Source of the DNA: Pseudomonadota bacterium
Lineage (GTDB): Bacteria; Pseudomonadota; Gammaproteobacteria; Steroidobacterales; Steroidobacteraceae
NCBI GenBank assembly: GCA_003242685.1
Contig: QGVD01000046.1
Coordinates: 1-30,419 of the forward strand
Length of the DNA stretch: 30,419 nucleotides
Direction of reading: 5' to 3'
The translations under genes were made by a program, and so were the position numbers. The notes beneath the pieces were generated by a model, which did no database searches, was not told the DNA's origin, and saw only the letters and a list, made by a program, of their open reading frames with translations. Shown here in pieces: positions 1 to 8,796 of this stretch; the first letter of the stretch is position 1; every line of letters begins with the position of its first letter.

Positions 1-1829
1 GAGGGCCTCGCCGTTCTAGACGTACACGGCGACGCCCACCGGCCCCCGGGCTGGGTGTACTTGGCCGCGTTGTTGAGGAGGTTCGCCACGATCTGCACCA
101 GCCGGTCGGGGTCGGCTTCCACCATCAGCGGCCGCGGGGGCAGGTCGAGCTCGATGGTGTGCTGCCTGGCATCGATCAACGGGCGCGCCGTCTCGACCGC
201 CGCTTCGACTGCCGTGTGGACGGCCACGAGCTGCTTGCGCAGCTCGAGCCGGCCGCGCGTGATGCGTGAGACGTCGAGCAGGTCGTCGAGGAGTCGCGCC
301 ATGTGGCGCACCTGCCGGTCGATGACGTCGCGGCTCCACTGCCGGCGGCTCTCGTCGAGGCCTGGCGCCTTGAGGAGCTGCACGGACGTGCGGATCGGCG
401 CGAGCGGGTTGCGCAGCTCGTGCGCGAGGGTGGCGAGGAACTCGTCCTTGCGCCGGTCCGCGAAGCGCAACGCTTCCTCCGCGCGCTTGCGCTCGGCGAT
501 CTCCTGCTGGGCGGCGGCATAGAGACGCGCGTTGTCGATCGCGATTGCGGCCTGCGACGCGATACCGGCCATCAGCCGCTCGGCACGCTCGGTGAACACG
601 CCGGGCTCGGGATGCCCGAAGATCAGCCCGCCGAGCACCTCGCCCGTGCGGGAGACTACGGGCACGGCAAGGTAGCTGCGCACCGGCAGGTGACCCCGGG
701 GCATGCCCTCGTACGGCCCGTTGCGTCCGAAGCGCGGATCGCGGGTGATGTCGTCGGAGCGGACGATCGCCGCTTTCATCAGCGTTTCGGCGAGCACTCC
801 CGCCGCGCGCACCAGAGGAAAGCCCGTGAAGGTCTCGCGCGGCGCGCCCGAAAGCGTGTACATGCGGAAGCCCTGACCGCTCGGGTCGGGCTCGTTGTGA
901 AAGTACGCGCCGAAGGCGGCATGACAGATCTCGGTGCCGGCATCCGTGAGCGCCTGCACGAGCCGCTGCAGGTCGAGCTCCGCGGAGAGCACCCGGCCGA
1001 TGCGGTTCAGCGTCTCGAGTGTCTGCGCCTGCTCGCGTAAGGTCTCTTCCACCCGCTTGCGCTCTGTGATGTCCTCGGTGAGCGCCACGTAGCCGACGAC
1101 CCTGTCGCCGTCGCGGTGAGGCACGTACGTCACGGCGATGTCGCGCATCTCGCCGTTCCAGCGTATGCGCATCTCGGCCCTGAAGCTCTCGCCGGCGAGC
1201 GCCCGCTCGATGTGCGGGCGCGCGGTCTCGTACATCTCGGGACCTATCACGTCGCGCACGTGCTTGCCGTAGTAGTCCTCGGTGGCGAAGGTCTCCTGAT
1301 AGGCCTTGTTGACGAAGCGGTAGCGCTGTCCGGCATCGACGTACGAGATGAGCACGGGCAGCGCGTCGGTGATGAGCTGGAGCTGGTTCTGGCTCGCCCG
1401 CAGGCGCTCTTCGCTCTCCCGCAGCAGCTCCTGCTGGCGCTTGAGGGCCGAGATGTCGTGAATCACGCCGACGGAACCGACGATCCGCCCGTGCGCATTG
1501 CGCACCAGCGTCGCGGAGACCGCGGCCCAGACCGGGGTTCCATCGGGCCGGAGGTAGCGTTTCTCGATCCGGTGCTCGGTGACGTCGCCGCGGATGAGCG
1601 CGGCGATGCCTTCGGCGTCCCGCTCTCGGTCCTCCGGGTGGGTCAGCTCACGGACGGTGAGCCGCAGCAGCTCCTCCTCGGCACGGCCGGTCAGCTCGCA
1701 GAACCGCCGGTTCACGCGCCGGTAGCGCCCGGAGGGCAGCTCGATCTCGGCCATGCCGACGAGCGACAGCGAGAACATCGCCGCGAGCTGCTGTTCCTCG
1801 ATGCTTTCGTCGACTGCGAGAGAATCCAT
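1..1829 (-). CDS. PAS-PAS-GAF sensor histidine kinase, 3' end missing
   Basis: Reading leftwards from an ATG at 1829, the frame stays open to the window edge for about 609 codons. Two PAS domains (about residues 8-125 and 130-255, the second ending in DITERKR) are followed by a GAF domain (about 272-425) and a HisKA dimerisation domain with HELRNPLAP, phosphoacceptor His470. The start of the ATP-binding domain follows, with the N-box NLLNNAAKY. No membrane segment is seen, so it is probably a cytosolic sensor that phosphorylates a response regulator; the signal is unknown. The G boxes, and any C-terminal receiver, lie outside the window. The last codons (about 3-45) do not read like this family: another frame there gives VGVAVYV, then an in-frame TAG, then NGEAL. 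This suggests a frameshift or poor sequence at a contig edge. The HisKA region closely resembles that of the kinase at 22720-24846, so the two are paralogues. Confidence 0.88.
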   Translation of the reverse strand, partial: MDSLAVDESIEEQQLAAMFSLSLVGMAEIELPSGRYRRVNRRFCELTGRAEEELLRLTVRELTHPEDRERDAEGIAALIRGDVTEHRIEKRYLRPDGTPVWAAVSATLVRNAHGRIVGSVGVIHDISALKRQQELLRESEERLRASQNQLQLITDALPVLISYVDAGQRYRFVNKAYQETFATEDYYGKHVRDVIGPEMYETARPHIERALAGESFRAEMRIRWNGEMRDIAVTYVPHRDGDRVVGYVALTEDITERKRVEETLREQAQTLETLNRIGRVLSAELDLQRLVQALTDAGTEICHAAFGAYFHNEPDPSGQGFRMYTLSGAPRETFTGFPLVRAAGVLAETLMKAAIVRSDDITRDPRFGRNGPYEGMPRGHLPVRSYLAVPVVSRTGEVLGGLIFGHPEPGVFTERAERLMAGIASQAAIAIDNARLYAAAQQEIAERKRAEEALRFADRRKDEFLATLAHELRNPLAPIRTSVQLLKAPGLDESRRQWSRDVIDRQVRHMARLLDDLLDVSRITRGRLELRKQLVAVHTAVEAAVETARPLIDARQHTIELDLPPRPLMVEADPDRLVQIVANLLNNAAKYTQPGGRWASPCTSRTARP

Positions 1830-1996
1830 GTCGTGCGCGGTGCGCCCGGAACGGGCGCAGTGCCTCCGTGGCAAGGGGGCACCTATGGTACCCGAGAGAG
1901 AGCCGGCAATCCCCCGTTCGGGCGACGCCGGCATCCGCCGTAGTCGCGCATGCTTTGTGCTACGCTTCGCCGCCGCTCGTTCGGCACATCTTTCTT

Positions 1997-2980
1997 ATGC
2001 ACGCGCTTTCGGTTCGGGGACTCACCAAGACCTACAGGAACGGTGTCCAGGCATTGAAGGGCATCGACCTCGACGTCGAGGAGGGCGATTTCTTCGCGCT
2101 CCTGGGGCCGAACGGCGCGGGCAAGACGACCCTCATCGGCATCGTGACCTCGCTCGTCAACAAGACGGGCGGACAGGTGCGCGTCTTCGGGTACGACATC
2201 GATCGCGAGCTCGAGGCCGCGAAGTCCTGCATCGGAGTCGTGCCGCAGGAGCTGAACTTCAATCAGTTCGAGACGCCCGAGACCATCGTCGTCAATCAGG
2301 CGGGCTTCTACGGCATCCCGCGCCGCGTGGCGCGGCAGCGCGCCGAGAAGTACCTCAAGCAGCTCCAGCTCTGGGACAAGCGCGACAAGATGGCGCGCGG
2401 CCTCTCGGGCGGCATGAAGCGCCGGCTGATGATCGCGCGTGCGCTGATGCACGAGCCGCGGCTCCTGATCCTCGACGAGCCCACCGCGGGCGTCGACATC
2501 GAGATCCGCCGCTCGATGTGGGACTTCCTGCGCGAGATCAACGCGCAGGGCACGACGATCATCCTCACCACGCACTATCTCGAGGAGGCCGAGACGCTCT
2601 GCCGGAACATCGCGATCATCGACGGCGGGCGCATCGCCGAGCGCGATCGCATGTCGAGCCTGCTGCGCAAGCTCCATACGGAGACCTTCGTGCTGAACCT
2701 GCGCAATGCGGTGAGCGCGGCGCCGCGCCTCGACGGCTACGCGGTGACGCTCGTCGACGATCACACGCTGGAGGTCGAGGTCACCCGCGAGCAGAACCTC
2801 AACGACATCTTCTCGCGCCTGTCCGCGCTCGGCATCGAGGTGCTGAGCATGCGCAACAAGGTGAATCGCCTGGAGGAGATCTTCATGCGCCTCGTGGAGG
2901 GCAAGGGAGCGAACGGCGCAGCGGAAGCCGCGGGCGTCAACGAAGCTGCGGCCGCGCGGCGCCGGGGAGGCATGCGATGA
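1997..2980 (+). CDS. yadG: ABC transporter ATP-binding protein, YadG type
   Basis: 327 residues. This is the nucleotide-binding subunit of an ABC-2 type exporter; it hydrolyses ATP at the inner membrane to drive the permease encoded next. Walker A GPNGAGKTT is at residues 37-45, the signature LSGGM at 136-140, Walker B LLILDEP at 156-162 and the switch histidine in TTH at 193. The extra ~100 residues after the ATPase core are usual for the YadG/DrrA-like group. The reading frame extends upstream to 1868, but the family N-terminus (MHALSVRGLTKTY) fits the ATG at 1997. No good ribosome-binding site precedes it, and a TACGCT at 1961-1966 is a weak -10 candidate. The stop overlaps the start of the permease gene (ATGA). 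The natural substrate of YadGH is not established. Confidence 0.93.
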   Translation: MHALSVRGLTKTYRNGVQALKGIDLDVEEGDFFALLGPNGAGKTTLIGIVTSLVNKTGGQVRVFGYDIDRELEAAKSCIGVVPQELNFNQFETPETIVVNQAGFYGIPRRVARQRAEKYLKQLQLWDKRDKMARGLSGGMKRRLMIARALMHEPRLLILDEPTAGVDIEIRRSMWDFLREINAQGTTIILTTHYLEEAETLCRNIAIIDGGRIAERDRMSSLLRKLHTETFVLNLRNAVSAAPRLDGYAVTLVDDHTLEVEVTREQNLNDIFSRLSALGIEVLSMRNKVNRLEEIFMRLVEGKGANGAAEAAGVNEAAAARRRGGMR

Positions 2981-3804
2981 ACGAAACGGCCGTCGCGCGC
3001 GAGACCGAAGCGCCGCCCGCGCCGCCGATCGACCTCGGCAGAGTGCGCTGGATCGGCTTCTGGACCATCGTCCTGCGCGAGTACGGCCGCATCATCCGCA
3101 TCTGGGGTCAGACGCTCGTGCCCTCGGCGGTCACCGCGACGCTGTACTTCGTGATCTTCGGCAGCCTCATCGGCCGGCGCGTCGGGCAGATGGGCGGCTT
3201 CGACTACATGCAGTACATCGCGCCGGGCCTCATCATGATGTCGGTGATCACGAACTCGTACGCGAACGTGGTCTCGTCCTTCTTCGGCGCGAAGTTCGGC
3301 AAGCACGTCGAGGAGCTTCTCGTCGCTCCGCTGCCGAACTGGATCATCGTCGCGGGCTATGTCGTCGGCGGGATGGTGCGCGGAATCGCGGTCGGCACGG
3401 TGGTGACCATCGTCTCGCTACTCTTCACGCACCTGCACGTGCACCACGTCTTCATCATCATGGGCGCCGTGCTGCTCACGTCGATGGTCTTCTCGCTCGG
3501 CGGGTTCATCAACGCCGTGTTCGCGAAGAACTTCGACCAGGTGAACTGGATTCCGAACTTCGTGCTGACGCCGCTCACGTACTTCGGCGGCGTGTTCTAC
3601 TCGATCTCGCTCCTGCCGGAGTGGGCGCAGAAGCTCTCGCTCGCGAACCCGATCCTGCACATGGTGAACGCGTTCCGCTACGGCTTCCTCGGCGTATCGG
3701 ACGTCGACGTCGTCAGGGCGTTCGTGATCATGATCGTCGCGGCGGCGGTGCTGTTCACCTTCGCCGTGGTGGTGATGAATCGCGGCACCGGGATCCGCGA
3801 CTGA
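2977..3804 (+). CDS. yadH: ABC-2 type permease, YadH type
   Basis: 275 residues. This is the membrane subunit of the exporter powered by the upstream ATPase, translationally coupled through an ATGA overlap. About six hydrophobic segments follow a 35-residue polar N-terminus. Recognisable YadH stretches are IWGQTLVPSAVTATLYFVIF (about residues 42-61), YIAPGLIMMSVITN, HVEELLVAPLP, FVLTPLTYFGGVFYS and the final NRGTGIRD. The similarity to E. coli YadH runs over nearly the whole length, with an N-terminal extension of about 20 residues rich in Pro, Ala and Glu. The substrate is unknown; related ABC-2 systems export lipids, drugs or polysaccharide. Confidence 0.93.
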   Translation: MNETAVARETEAPPAPPIDLGRVRWIGFWTIVLREYGRIIRIWGQTLVPSAVTATLYFVIFGSLIGRRVGQMGGFDYMQYIAPGLIMMSVITNSYANVVSSFFGAKFGKHVEELLVAPLPNWIIVAGYVVGGMVRGIAVGTVVTIVSLLFTHLHVHHVFIIMGAVLLTSMVFSLGGFINAVFAKNFDQVNWIPNFVLTPLTYFGGVFYSISLLPEWAQKLSLANPILHMVNAFRYGFLGVSDVDVVRAFVIMIVAAAVLFTFAVVVMNRGTGIRD

Positions 3805-3824
3805 CGGACGCCTCCCTGCGTCCG
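3805..3824. terminator. Hairpin between convergent yadH and ydbL
   Basis: CGGACGC (3805-3811) pairs with GCGTCCG (3818-3824) around a six-base loop. It begins at the base after the yadH stop and lies just before the ydbL stop on the other strand. There is no T tract on either side, so termination could be weak or Rho-assisted in both directions. Confidence 0.5.
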
Positions 3825-3828
3825 CGGC

Positions 3829-4512
3829 CTACTTCTGCACCCAGTTGCCGCTCGCGTCCTTGTAGTACCAGCCCGGCTTCGCGCCGCGCTCGATCCACCG
3901 CCGCGCGAAGGTGCGGCGGATGTCGGGCTCCCATTCGGGGTGACCGTTCGCCTTCGCGATCTCGGCGTAGAGCGTGGTGCGATCGGCGTTGTCCTCCGAC
4001 ACCAGGCGCTTCACCTGCGCACGCTCTGCGAGCGGCACGGCGTTCTGGTCGCGGATCTCGATGAGGCCGTCGTTCGTGAGGCCGATCGCACCCGAGGCGA
4101 AGTACTTCTCGAGCTGCGGGAAGCGCTTCTGCATCGAGGCAGTCACCGCGCGGATCTCCGGCGTGGAGATGTCGATGTTCGCGTTCCCCTGCGCGTACGC
4201 GGCAGGCACCAGGAGGTCGAGCACGCGGCCCGCCGCGACGAGCAGGATCGGCGACGCGTCACGCGTGCCGTCGCTCGCCGGCACGGCGGAGTGCCGCGGG
4301 GCCAGATGAGAAGTGGGTCCCTGCGCGGGCCGCTTCGCGCTGTCGCCCTGCGAAGCGCCGCTTTCGCTCGACGAGCTCGTTACCGTGTCGATGATCCTGT
4401 CGGCAGCCTGCTCGGCAGCCGCGGCCGGAAAGTACACGTTGACCGTCACGCAGGATGCGAGCATCCCCGAGAGGGCGAGAATCAGCGGTACGACGCCACG
4501 CATGCGTTTCAC
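3829..4512 (-). CDS. ydbL: YdbL-family (DUF1318) lipoprotein with an extended N-terminus
   Basis: 227 residues, about twice the length of E. coli YdbL. A lipoprotein signal ends in LASC (Cys21), followed by VTVNVYFPAAAAEQAADRII and a low-complexity linker (about 45-105). The C-terminal DUF1318 domain (about 107-220) contains TPEIRAVTASMQKRFPQL and ends in GWYYKDASGNWVQK. In E. coli, YdbL is a soluble periplasmic partner of YdbH and the small lipoprotein YnbE, which together bridge the envelope for phospholipid transport. Here the gene follows ydbH on the same strand with 114 bp between. No separate ynbE is visible, so the lipidated N-terminal part may stand in for it; that is inference. The start at 4512 gives an intact signal peptide. 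Confidence 0.85.
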   Translation of the reverse strand: MKRMRGVVPLILALSGMLASCVTVNVYFPAAAAEQAADRIIDTVTSSSSESGASQGDSAKRPAQGPTSHLAPRHSAVPASDGTRDASPILLVAAGRVLDLLVPAAYAQGNANIDISTPEIRAVTASMQKRFPQLEKYFASGAIGLTNDGLIEIRDQNAVPLAERAQVKRLVSEDNADRTTLYAEIAKANGHPEWEPDIRRTFARRWIERGAKPGWYYKDASGNWVQK

Positions 4513-4626
4513 TCCTCATTGCGGCACCGCGCGGTGCATGAGGCCCCGGGCAGTGTCCTGATGCGATTGTGGTGGCCCGCCATGAACGGGGCCTGAACCG
4601 TCGGACAGTTTAGCAATGTCACGTGC

Positions 4627-6696
4627 TCAGCGGATGCTCGGGCCTTCGCTGCGCATGGCGTTGACGATCTGGGAGACGAGCACGGGCCAGTCGACGCGGC
4701 CCTCCGAGCCCACGACGTCGATGCGCGGCAGCCCGCGACCCTTGACGAGGTAGTAGCCGCCGCCCGGGCGCTCGATGCCGCCCATCAGGCAGACCTCGTT
4801 CTGCAGCCGGCACGAGATGCCGATGCGGTCGTAGTTGAAGTCGTCGAAGAAGCGCAGCACGCCGGACTGCAGGGCGGCTGTGACCGTACCTCCGCCGCCG
4901 CCGATGCTCGAGATGCTCGTCACCGCCTTCTGGCTGATCCGTCTGCGCGACCTGTCACCTGGTGTAGAGAAAAGGCGCGCATCGAAAGCCACCGGCGACC
5001 AGTTGAAGAGCTCGAGCCCGAGGATGTCGCCGTCGAGCCGGCCGGTGATCGTGCCGATGGGGAAGGTGCGCGTGACGAGCTCCAGATCGAGCCTGCGCGC
5101 CCGCACGTCGGCATAGAGACGCGGCCATGGTCCCAGGGGATCGCGCAGCCTCAGGCCGCTGGCGACGATCGTCCCGTCGAACACGTTGGCAATCAGATCG
5201 CCTTCCACGGCGAGCAGTCCGTCGCGGTACGTGACACCCGGAATGCTGCCGGCGAGCTGTCCCTGCATCTCCGGCCAGCCGAAGGCGCGCGAGAGGAGCG
5301 GCATGCTGATCGGCTCGATGCGAGCGGCGAAATCGAGCTCGGCATCGCTGCTGCCGAAGCGGCGTATCGCGAGCTCGCTCACGCGGAGCGCGCCGTCGAA
5401 GATGGGAAGACGCGCCTCGCGCACGAGCTCGAATCCCATGCCCTGGATGCGGAAGTCGATACGGGCCGCGCCGCCCGAGAGCCCGTAGGCGCTGCCGTAC
5501 TGCCACTCGAGGTGCGAAACCTCTGGAGCCGAGCGTCCCTCGGGGCTCCAGTGGATGCGGCCGTTCACGTTGAGCATCGAGAACTTCTGCCGCGCGTCCT
5601 CGAGATCGAGGTTCTCGAGCCGCGCGTCGATGCTCACCGGTCGGTTCTCCGTCAGCTCGATCGCGCCGCTCGCCTGTCCGCGTGTCGTCAATGCGCCGAA
5701 ATCCGTCGCCGCGAGCGCGATCTGCAGAAAGCTCGTATACGCCGCCGGGAACTGCAGACGCTCGATCTCGATCCGCCCGGTCGCAAGACCCGGCGTGTCT
5801 CCGAGCCTGAGGCGCGCCTCGCCTCGCGCCTGCAGCAGATCCCGCTGTGCGAGCGTGAAGCTCTCGATGCGCAGCCCATCGCCCGCGAGCTCGCCGCGCG
5901 CTTCGAGCGTGGCGGGGTTGGCACCGAAATCGAGCAGCACCATGCCGGCGAGCGACTGACCGGCATTCGCTTCCAGTCGAGCGTCGAACCGCGTGCGCTC
6001 TCCTGTGAGCTCGATGCTCAGCGCCGTCGTTCCCGCGAGACCCTCGCCGACGTACGTGCCGTCTTCGTTGGTGAAACCGAGCCCGGTCGAGTCGATCCGC
6101 GCCTCGAGTCGCGTGCGCGACGCGTCGAATCGGCCATCGACATGCAGGTCGATCGGTCCTTCGACCGTGATGTCCTCGGGCAACTGCAGCCAGGGTGAGG
6201 CGAGCTCCCGCAGGCGGGCTGAGGCGAGCTGCGTTCCATCGACGGATACCGACCAGCCGCGCGCATCGCTGCGCACGGTGAAGCGCGCCCGGCCGTCCGC
6301 AATCGCGAGCCCCGAACCTCTGACCTCGAGCGTGCCGGCGGAGCCGTCGTAGACGGCGTTACCGCCGAACCGCAGGGTGCCGGTGGGTCCGCCGCGTGCG
6401 GCAAACGTGGCCTGCTCGCAGGCCTGGCGGCCACCGCGCACGACCACGACGCCGCATTTCACCTCGACGTTGCGCAGCTCGCCGATCGGCGAAGCGAGCT
6501 GCGCCCGGGAAATGCTCACTTCGGCAGCAGGCTCCGGCTGTGAGCCGAGGTCGAGCGTCGCGCTGATCCCGGCTGCACGCACACCGCCGGTGCTGACCTC
6601 GTCCACATCCAGCCGCAGGACGTTCACCGCAGCGGCCTGATGTGCCGCGCATGAAAGGAGCAGCACGAGGCAGGCGAGTCGTGCTCCGCGACCCAT
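4627..6696 (-). CDS. ydbH: YdbH-family AsmA-like envelope protein
   Basis: 689 residues from the ATG at 6696, chosen because it gives a clean signal sequence (MGRGARLACLVLLLSCAAHQ, then AAA before the mature part). The frame itself is open to 6867. The body is a long run of beta-strand repeats of the AsmA-like type (alternating D-A-R-L-E and short hydrophobic stretches). The C-terminus carries the YdbH signature: GGGGG, LRFFDDFNYDRIGISC, GGYYLVKGRGLPRIDVVG and DWPVL. Family members are periplasm-spanning lipid-transfer proteins acting with YnbE, redundant with TamB and YhdP in E. coli. Unlike those, which begin with a membrane anchor, this one may be cleaved or retain its N-terminal helix; the sequence does not decide. 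It is divergent from the dedA gene, with 64 bp between starts, and is followed by the ydbL homologue. Confidence 0.82.
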   Translation of the reverse strand: MGRGARLACLVLLLSCAAHQAAAVNVLRLDVDEVSTGGVRAAGISATLDLGSQPEPAAEVSISRAQLASPIGELRNVEVKCGVVVVRGGRQACEQATFAARGGPTGTLRFGGNAVYDGSAGTLEVRGSGLAIADGRARFTVRSDARGWSVSVDGTQLASARLRELASPWLQLPEDITVEGPIDLHVDGRFDASRTRLEARIDSTGLGFTNEDGTYVGEGLAGTTALSIELTGERTRFDARLEANAGQSLAGMVLLDFGANPATLEARGELAGDGLRIESFTLAQRDLLQARGEARLRLGDTPGLATGRIEIERLQFPAAYTSFLQIALAATDFGALTTRGQASGAIELTENRPVSIDARLENLDLEDARQKFSMLNVNGRIHWSPEGRSAPEVSHLEWQYGSAYGLSGGAARIDFRIQGMGFELVREARLPIFDGALRVSELAIRRFGSSDAELDFAARIEPISMPLLSRAFGWPEMQGQLAGSIPGVTYRDGLLAVEGDLIANVFDGTIVASGLRLRDPLGPWPRLYADVRARRLDLELVTRTFPIGTITGRLDGDILGLELFNWSPVAFDARLFSTPGDRSRRRISQKAVTSISSIGGGGGTVTAALQSGVLRFFDDFNYDRIGISCRLQNEVCLMGGIERPGGGYYLVKGRGLPRIDVVGSEGRVDWPVLVSQIVNAMRSEGPSIR

Positions 6697-6760
6697 CGCA
6701 TGCGGCGCACGAAGCTTGCTGCAGGCGACCGCGGAGCGTGGCGCGAGACGGGCGGAGCAC

Positions 6761-7372
6761 ATGGCGAGCTGGGTGATGAGCACGGTCTTCTCGGCCGGGT
6801 ATCTCGGAATCGTCTTCCTGATGTTCCTCGAGAACGTGTTTCCGCCCATTCCGTCCGAGCTCATCATGCCGCTCGCCGGTTACATGGCAGGCAGCGGCAA
6901 GCTGGCGCTCCTCGGCGTCATTCTCGCCGGAACCGCAGGCTCGGTGCTCGGCGCCGTGCCGCTGTACTGGGCCGGACGCAGGATCGGCGAGAAGCGCCTC
7001 AGGCGCTTCGCCGACCGGCACGGTCGCTGGCTCACCGTCTCGTGTCGGGACATCGACCGGGCCAAGCGCTGGTTCGACCGCTACGGGTGGGTCACGGTTC
7101 TCTTCTGCCGACTCGTTCCCGGCGTGCGCTCGCTGATCTCGATCCCGGCAGGCCTCAATCACATGAATCCGGCGACGTTCCTCGTCCTGACGGCGATCGG
7201 CTCGGCTGCGTGGACGGCACTGCTCGCATGGCTCGGCTATGTCCTCGGGCGCAACTTCGGGGCGGTGCAGCGCTATCTCGATCCGGTGTCGTGGGTCGTG
7301 CTGGGTTCGATCGCCGTCTACTACGTCTATCGCGTCGTGACGCACCGCCCCGAGTCGAGCCCGGCCCGATGA
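6761..7372 (+). CDS. DedA-family membrane protein
   Basis: 203 residues. DedA proteins are inner-membrane proteins involved in flipping polyprenyl or other lipids and in envelope homeostasis. The N-terminal motif ENVFPPIPSE (24-33), which carries the acidic residues of the re-entrant loop, and the core FCRLVPGVRSLISIPAG (115-131), with the conserved R-x-x-P-x-x-R, are both intact. Four or so further hydrophobic helices follow. The ATG at 6761 has GGAG seven to eight bases upstream; upstream in-frame starts (6716) only add an arginine-rich tail that overlaps the ydbH start region. The next gene begins about 107 bp downstream. Confidence 0.93.
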   Translation: MASWVMSTVFSAGYLGIVFLMFLENVFPPIPSELIMPLAGYMAGSGKLALLGVILAGTAGSVLGAVPLYWAGRRIGEKRLRRFADRHGRWLTVSCRDIDRAKRWFDRYGWVTVLFCRLVPGVRSLISIPAGLNHMNPATFLVLTAIGSAAWTALLAWLGYVLGRNFGAVQRYLDPVSWVVLGSIAVYYVYRVVTHRPESSPAR

Positions 7373-7479
7373 CGCGACCGGGCGACCCCTCGTGACGTGA
7401 AAGGTGCGAATCGGCGACCTGCGAGGTTCTGCGCTACACTGCCCGGCAGGTCTCAAGAACATTCCGTCCTGGAGAGGGC

Positions 7480-8778
7480 ATGGGGGCGAAGCGCGCATTG
7501 ATCGTCGACGATTCCCTGTCGGCGCGCACGTTTCTGTCGCGGATTCTCGAGAAGTACGAAATAGAAGTAGACACGGTCGAGAGTGCGGAGCAGGCGATCG
7601 AATATCTCACGTCCAACCGGCCCGACGTGATCTTCATGGATCACCTGATGCCGGGCATGGACGGCTTTCAGGCGGTGCAGGCGATCAAGAGCAATCCTCA
7701 GACCGCCACGATTCCCATCATGATGTACACGTCCCAGGAGGGTGAGCTCTATCTGGGGCAGGCGCGCGCGCTCGGCGCGGTGGGTGTGCTGCCCAAGCAG
7801 ATCAAGCCGGCCGACGTGTCGAAGGTGCTGTATCAGCTCCATCTCGTTCCCGACCGGCGCACGTCCGAGCAGACCACGTTCCGGCCGGTCGGCGTGGAGG
7901 ATTCCGGCGAGCCGCAGACGGCCGCGGCGCGTCCGCTCACCGAAGCTTCGCTCCGCGAGCAGTTCGCCGAGCTGCGCCGCGCGATGATGGCGACGCTCGA
8001 CAGCCAGTCGGAGCGCTTCGTCGCCGACATGCGTGCGATGCTGCTCGAAGCGCTGCCGCCGCCTCCGCCCGCGGAGCCCGAACCTCCAGCGCGGCCCTGG
8101 GGCTGGATCGCGGCGTCCGGTGTCGCGCTGCTCCTCGCCATCGCAAGCGCTGCGATGTGGTGGCGCGAGCTCAATCTGCGCCGCAGCGTCGAGGCCGAGC
8201 TCGTGCAGGCGCGCGCGGCGGCCGAGCAGGCGGCGCCTCCCGATGCGGCACCGGTCGCGACCTCCGCTGCAGAAGCGGCGGAAGGGAACGAAGCCGCGCC
8301 GGAGCCCGCTGCGGGGGAGAGCGGCGCAATGCAGCCGATCATCGCGCCGGTGCCGTACGGCGCCGATCCGCTGAGCGGTGATCGCCTCGAGACAATCCGT
8401 CAGCTCCTCACGCGTCTCGCCGAGGAAGGCCGCGCGGGCGTCGTCGAGGTCCGCACCTTCGCCGGGCGGTTCTGTCTCGTGGGGAACGCCAATGAGGGTT
8501 TCTCGCTTGCACCCGACGAGACTCCGTATGCGCGCTGCGACGTCGTGGGCAACCCGCACGACGAAGGACTCCTTCCCGCGCAGCGCATTCCGCTCGCCTT
8601 CGCCAATCTCGCCGGCGACTTCCGCAGCAGGACTCAGGGCGCTCTCGACGTGAGAGTGGAGGTCGGGGATGCGGACAGCATTCTCGAAGCCTATCCGCCC
8701 ATCACCGAGCACCTGACGGCCGGCGAATGGAACCGCGCCGCACGCGCCAACAACCGCGTAGAGATCCGCGTGCGCTGA
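7480..8778 (+). CDS. Receiver-domain protein with a transmembrane helix and C-terminal export-side domain
   Basis: 432 residues. Residues 4-120 form a response-regulator receiver with the acidic pair Asp10-Asp11, phosphoacceptor Asp54 (FMDHLMPGMDG), Thr84 and Lys106. A linker with a possible amphipathic helix and a Pro-rich stretch leads to one hydrophobic segment (about 208-228, flanked by RPWGW and WWREL), a short coiled-coil and an Ala/Pro/Glu-rich linker. A C-terminal domain (about 295-432) follows, whose last residues (ANNRVEIRVR) look like the end of an OmpA-type domain; the rest of that domain is not a clear match. No DNA-binding domain is present. If the topology is as it appears, the receiver is cytosolic and the C-terminal domain periplasmic. 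GGAGAGG upstream supports the start. A TACACT at 7435-7440 is a possible -10 element. Confidence 0.8.
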   Translation: MGAKRALIVDDSLSARTFLSRILEKYEIEVDTVESAEQAIEYLTSNRPDVIFMDHLMPGMDGFQAVQAIKSNPQTATIPIMMYTSQEGELYLGQARALGAVGVLPKQIKPADVSKVLYQLHLVPDRRTSEQTTFRPVGVEDSGEPQTAAARPLTEASLREQFAELRRAMMATLDSQSERFVADMRAMLLEALPPPPPAEPEPPARPWGWIAASGVALLLAIASAAMWWRELNLRRSVEAELVQARAAAEQAAPPDAAPVATSAAEAAEGNEAAPEPAAGESGAMQPIIAPVPYGADPLSGDRLETIRQLLTRLAEEGRAGVVEVRTFAGRFCLVGNANEGFSLAPDETPYARCDVVGNPHDEGLLPAQRIPLAFANLAGDFRSRTQGALDVRVEVGDADSILEAYPPITEHLTAGEWNRAARANNRVEIRVR

Positions 8779-8796
8779 CGACGCGCGAAGAGAGCC

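Noticed and set aside
2761..3306. Minus-strand frame inside yadG/yadH
   Set aside because: It is antisense to two well-matched transporter genes and has low-complexity Arg/His/Asp composition.
4513..4626. Possible ynbE gene between ydbH and ydbL
   Set aside because: The gap is 114 bp, too short for the ~60-residue YnbE, and no lipobox-bearing frame is found there.
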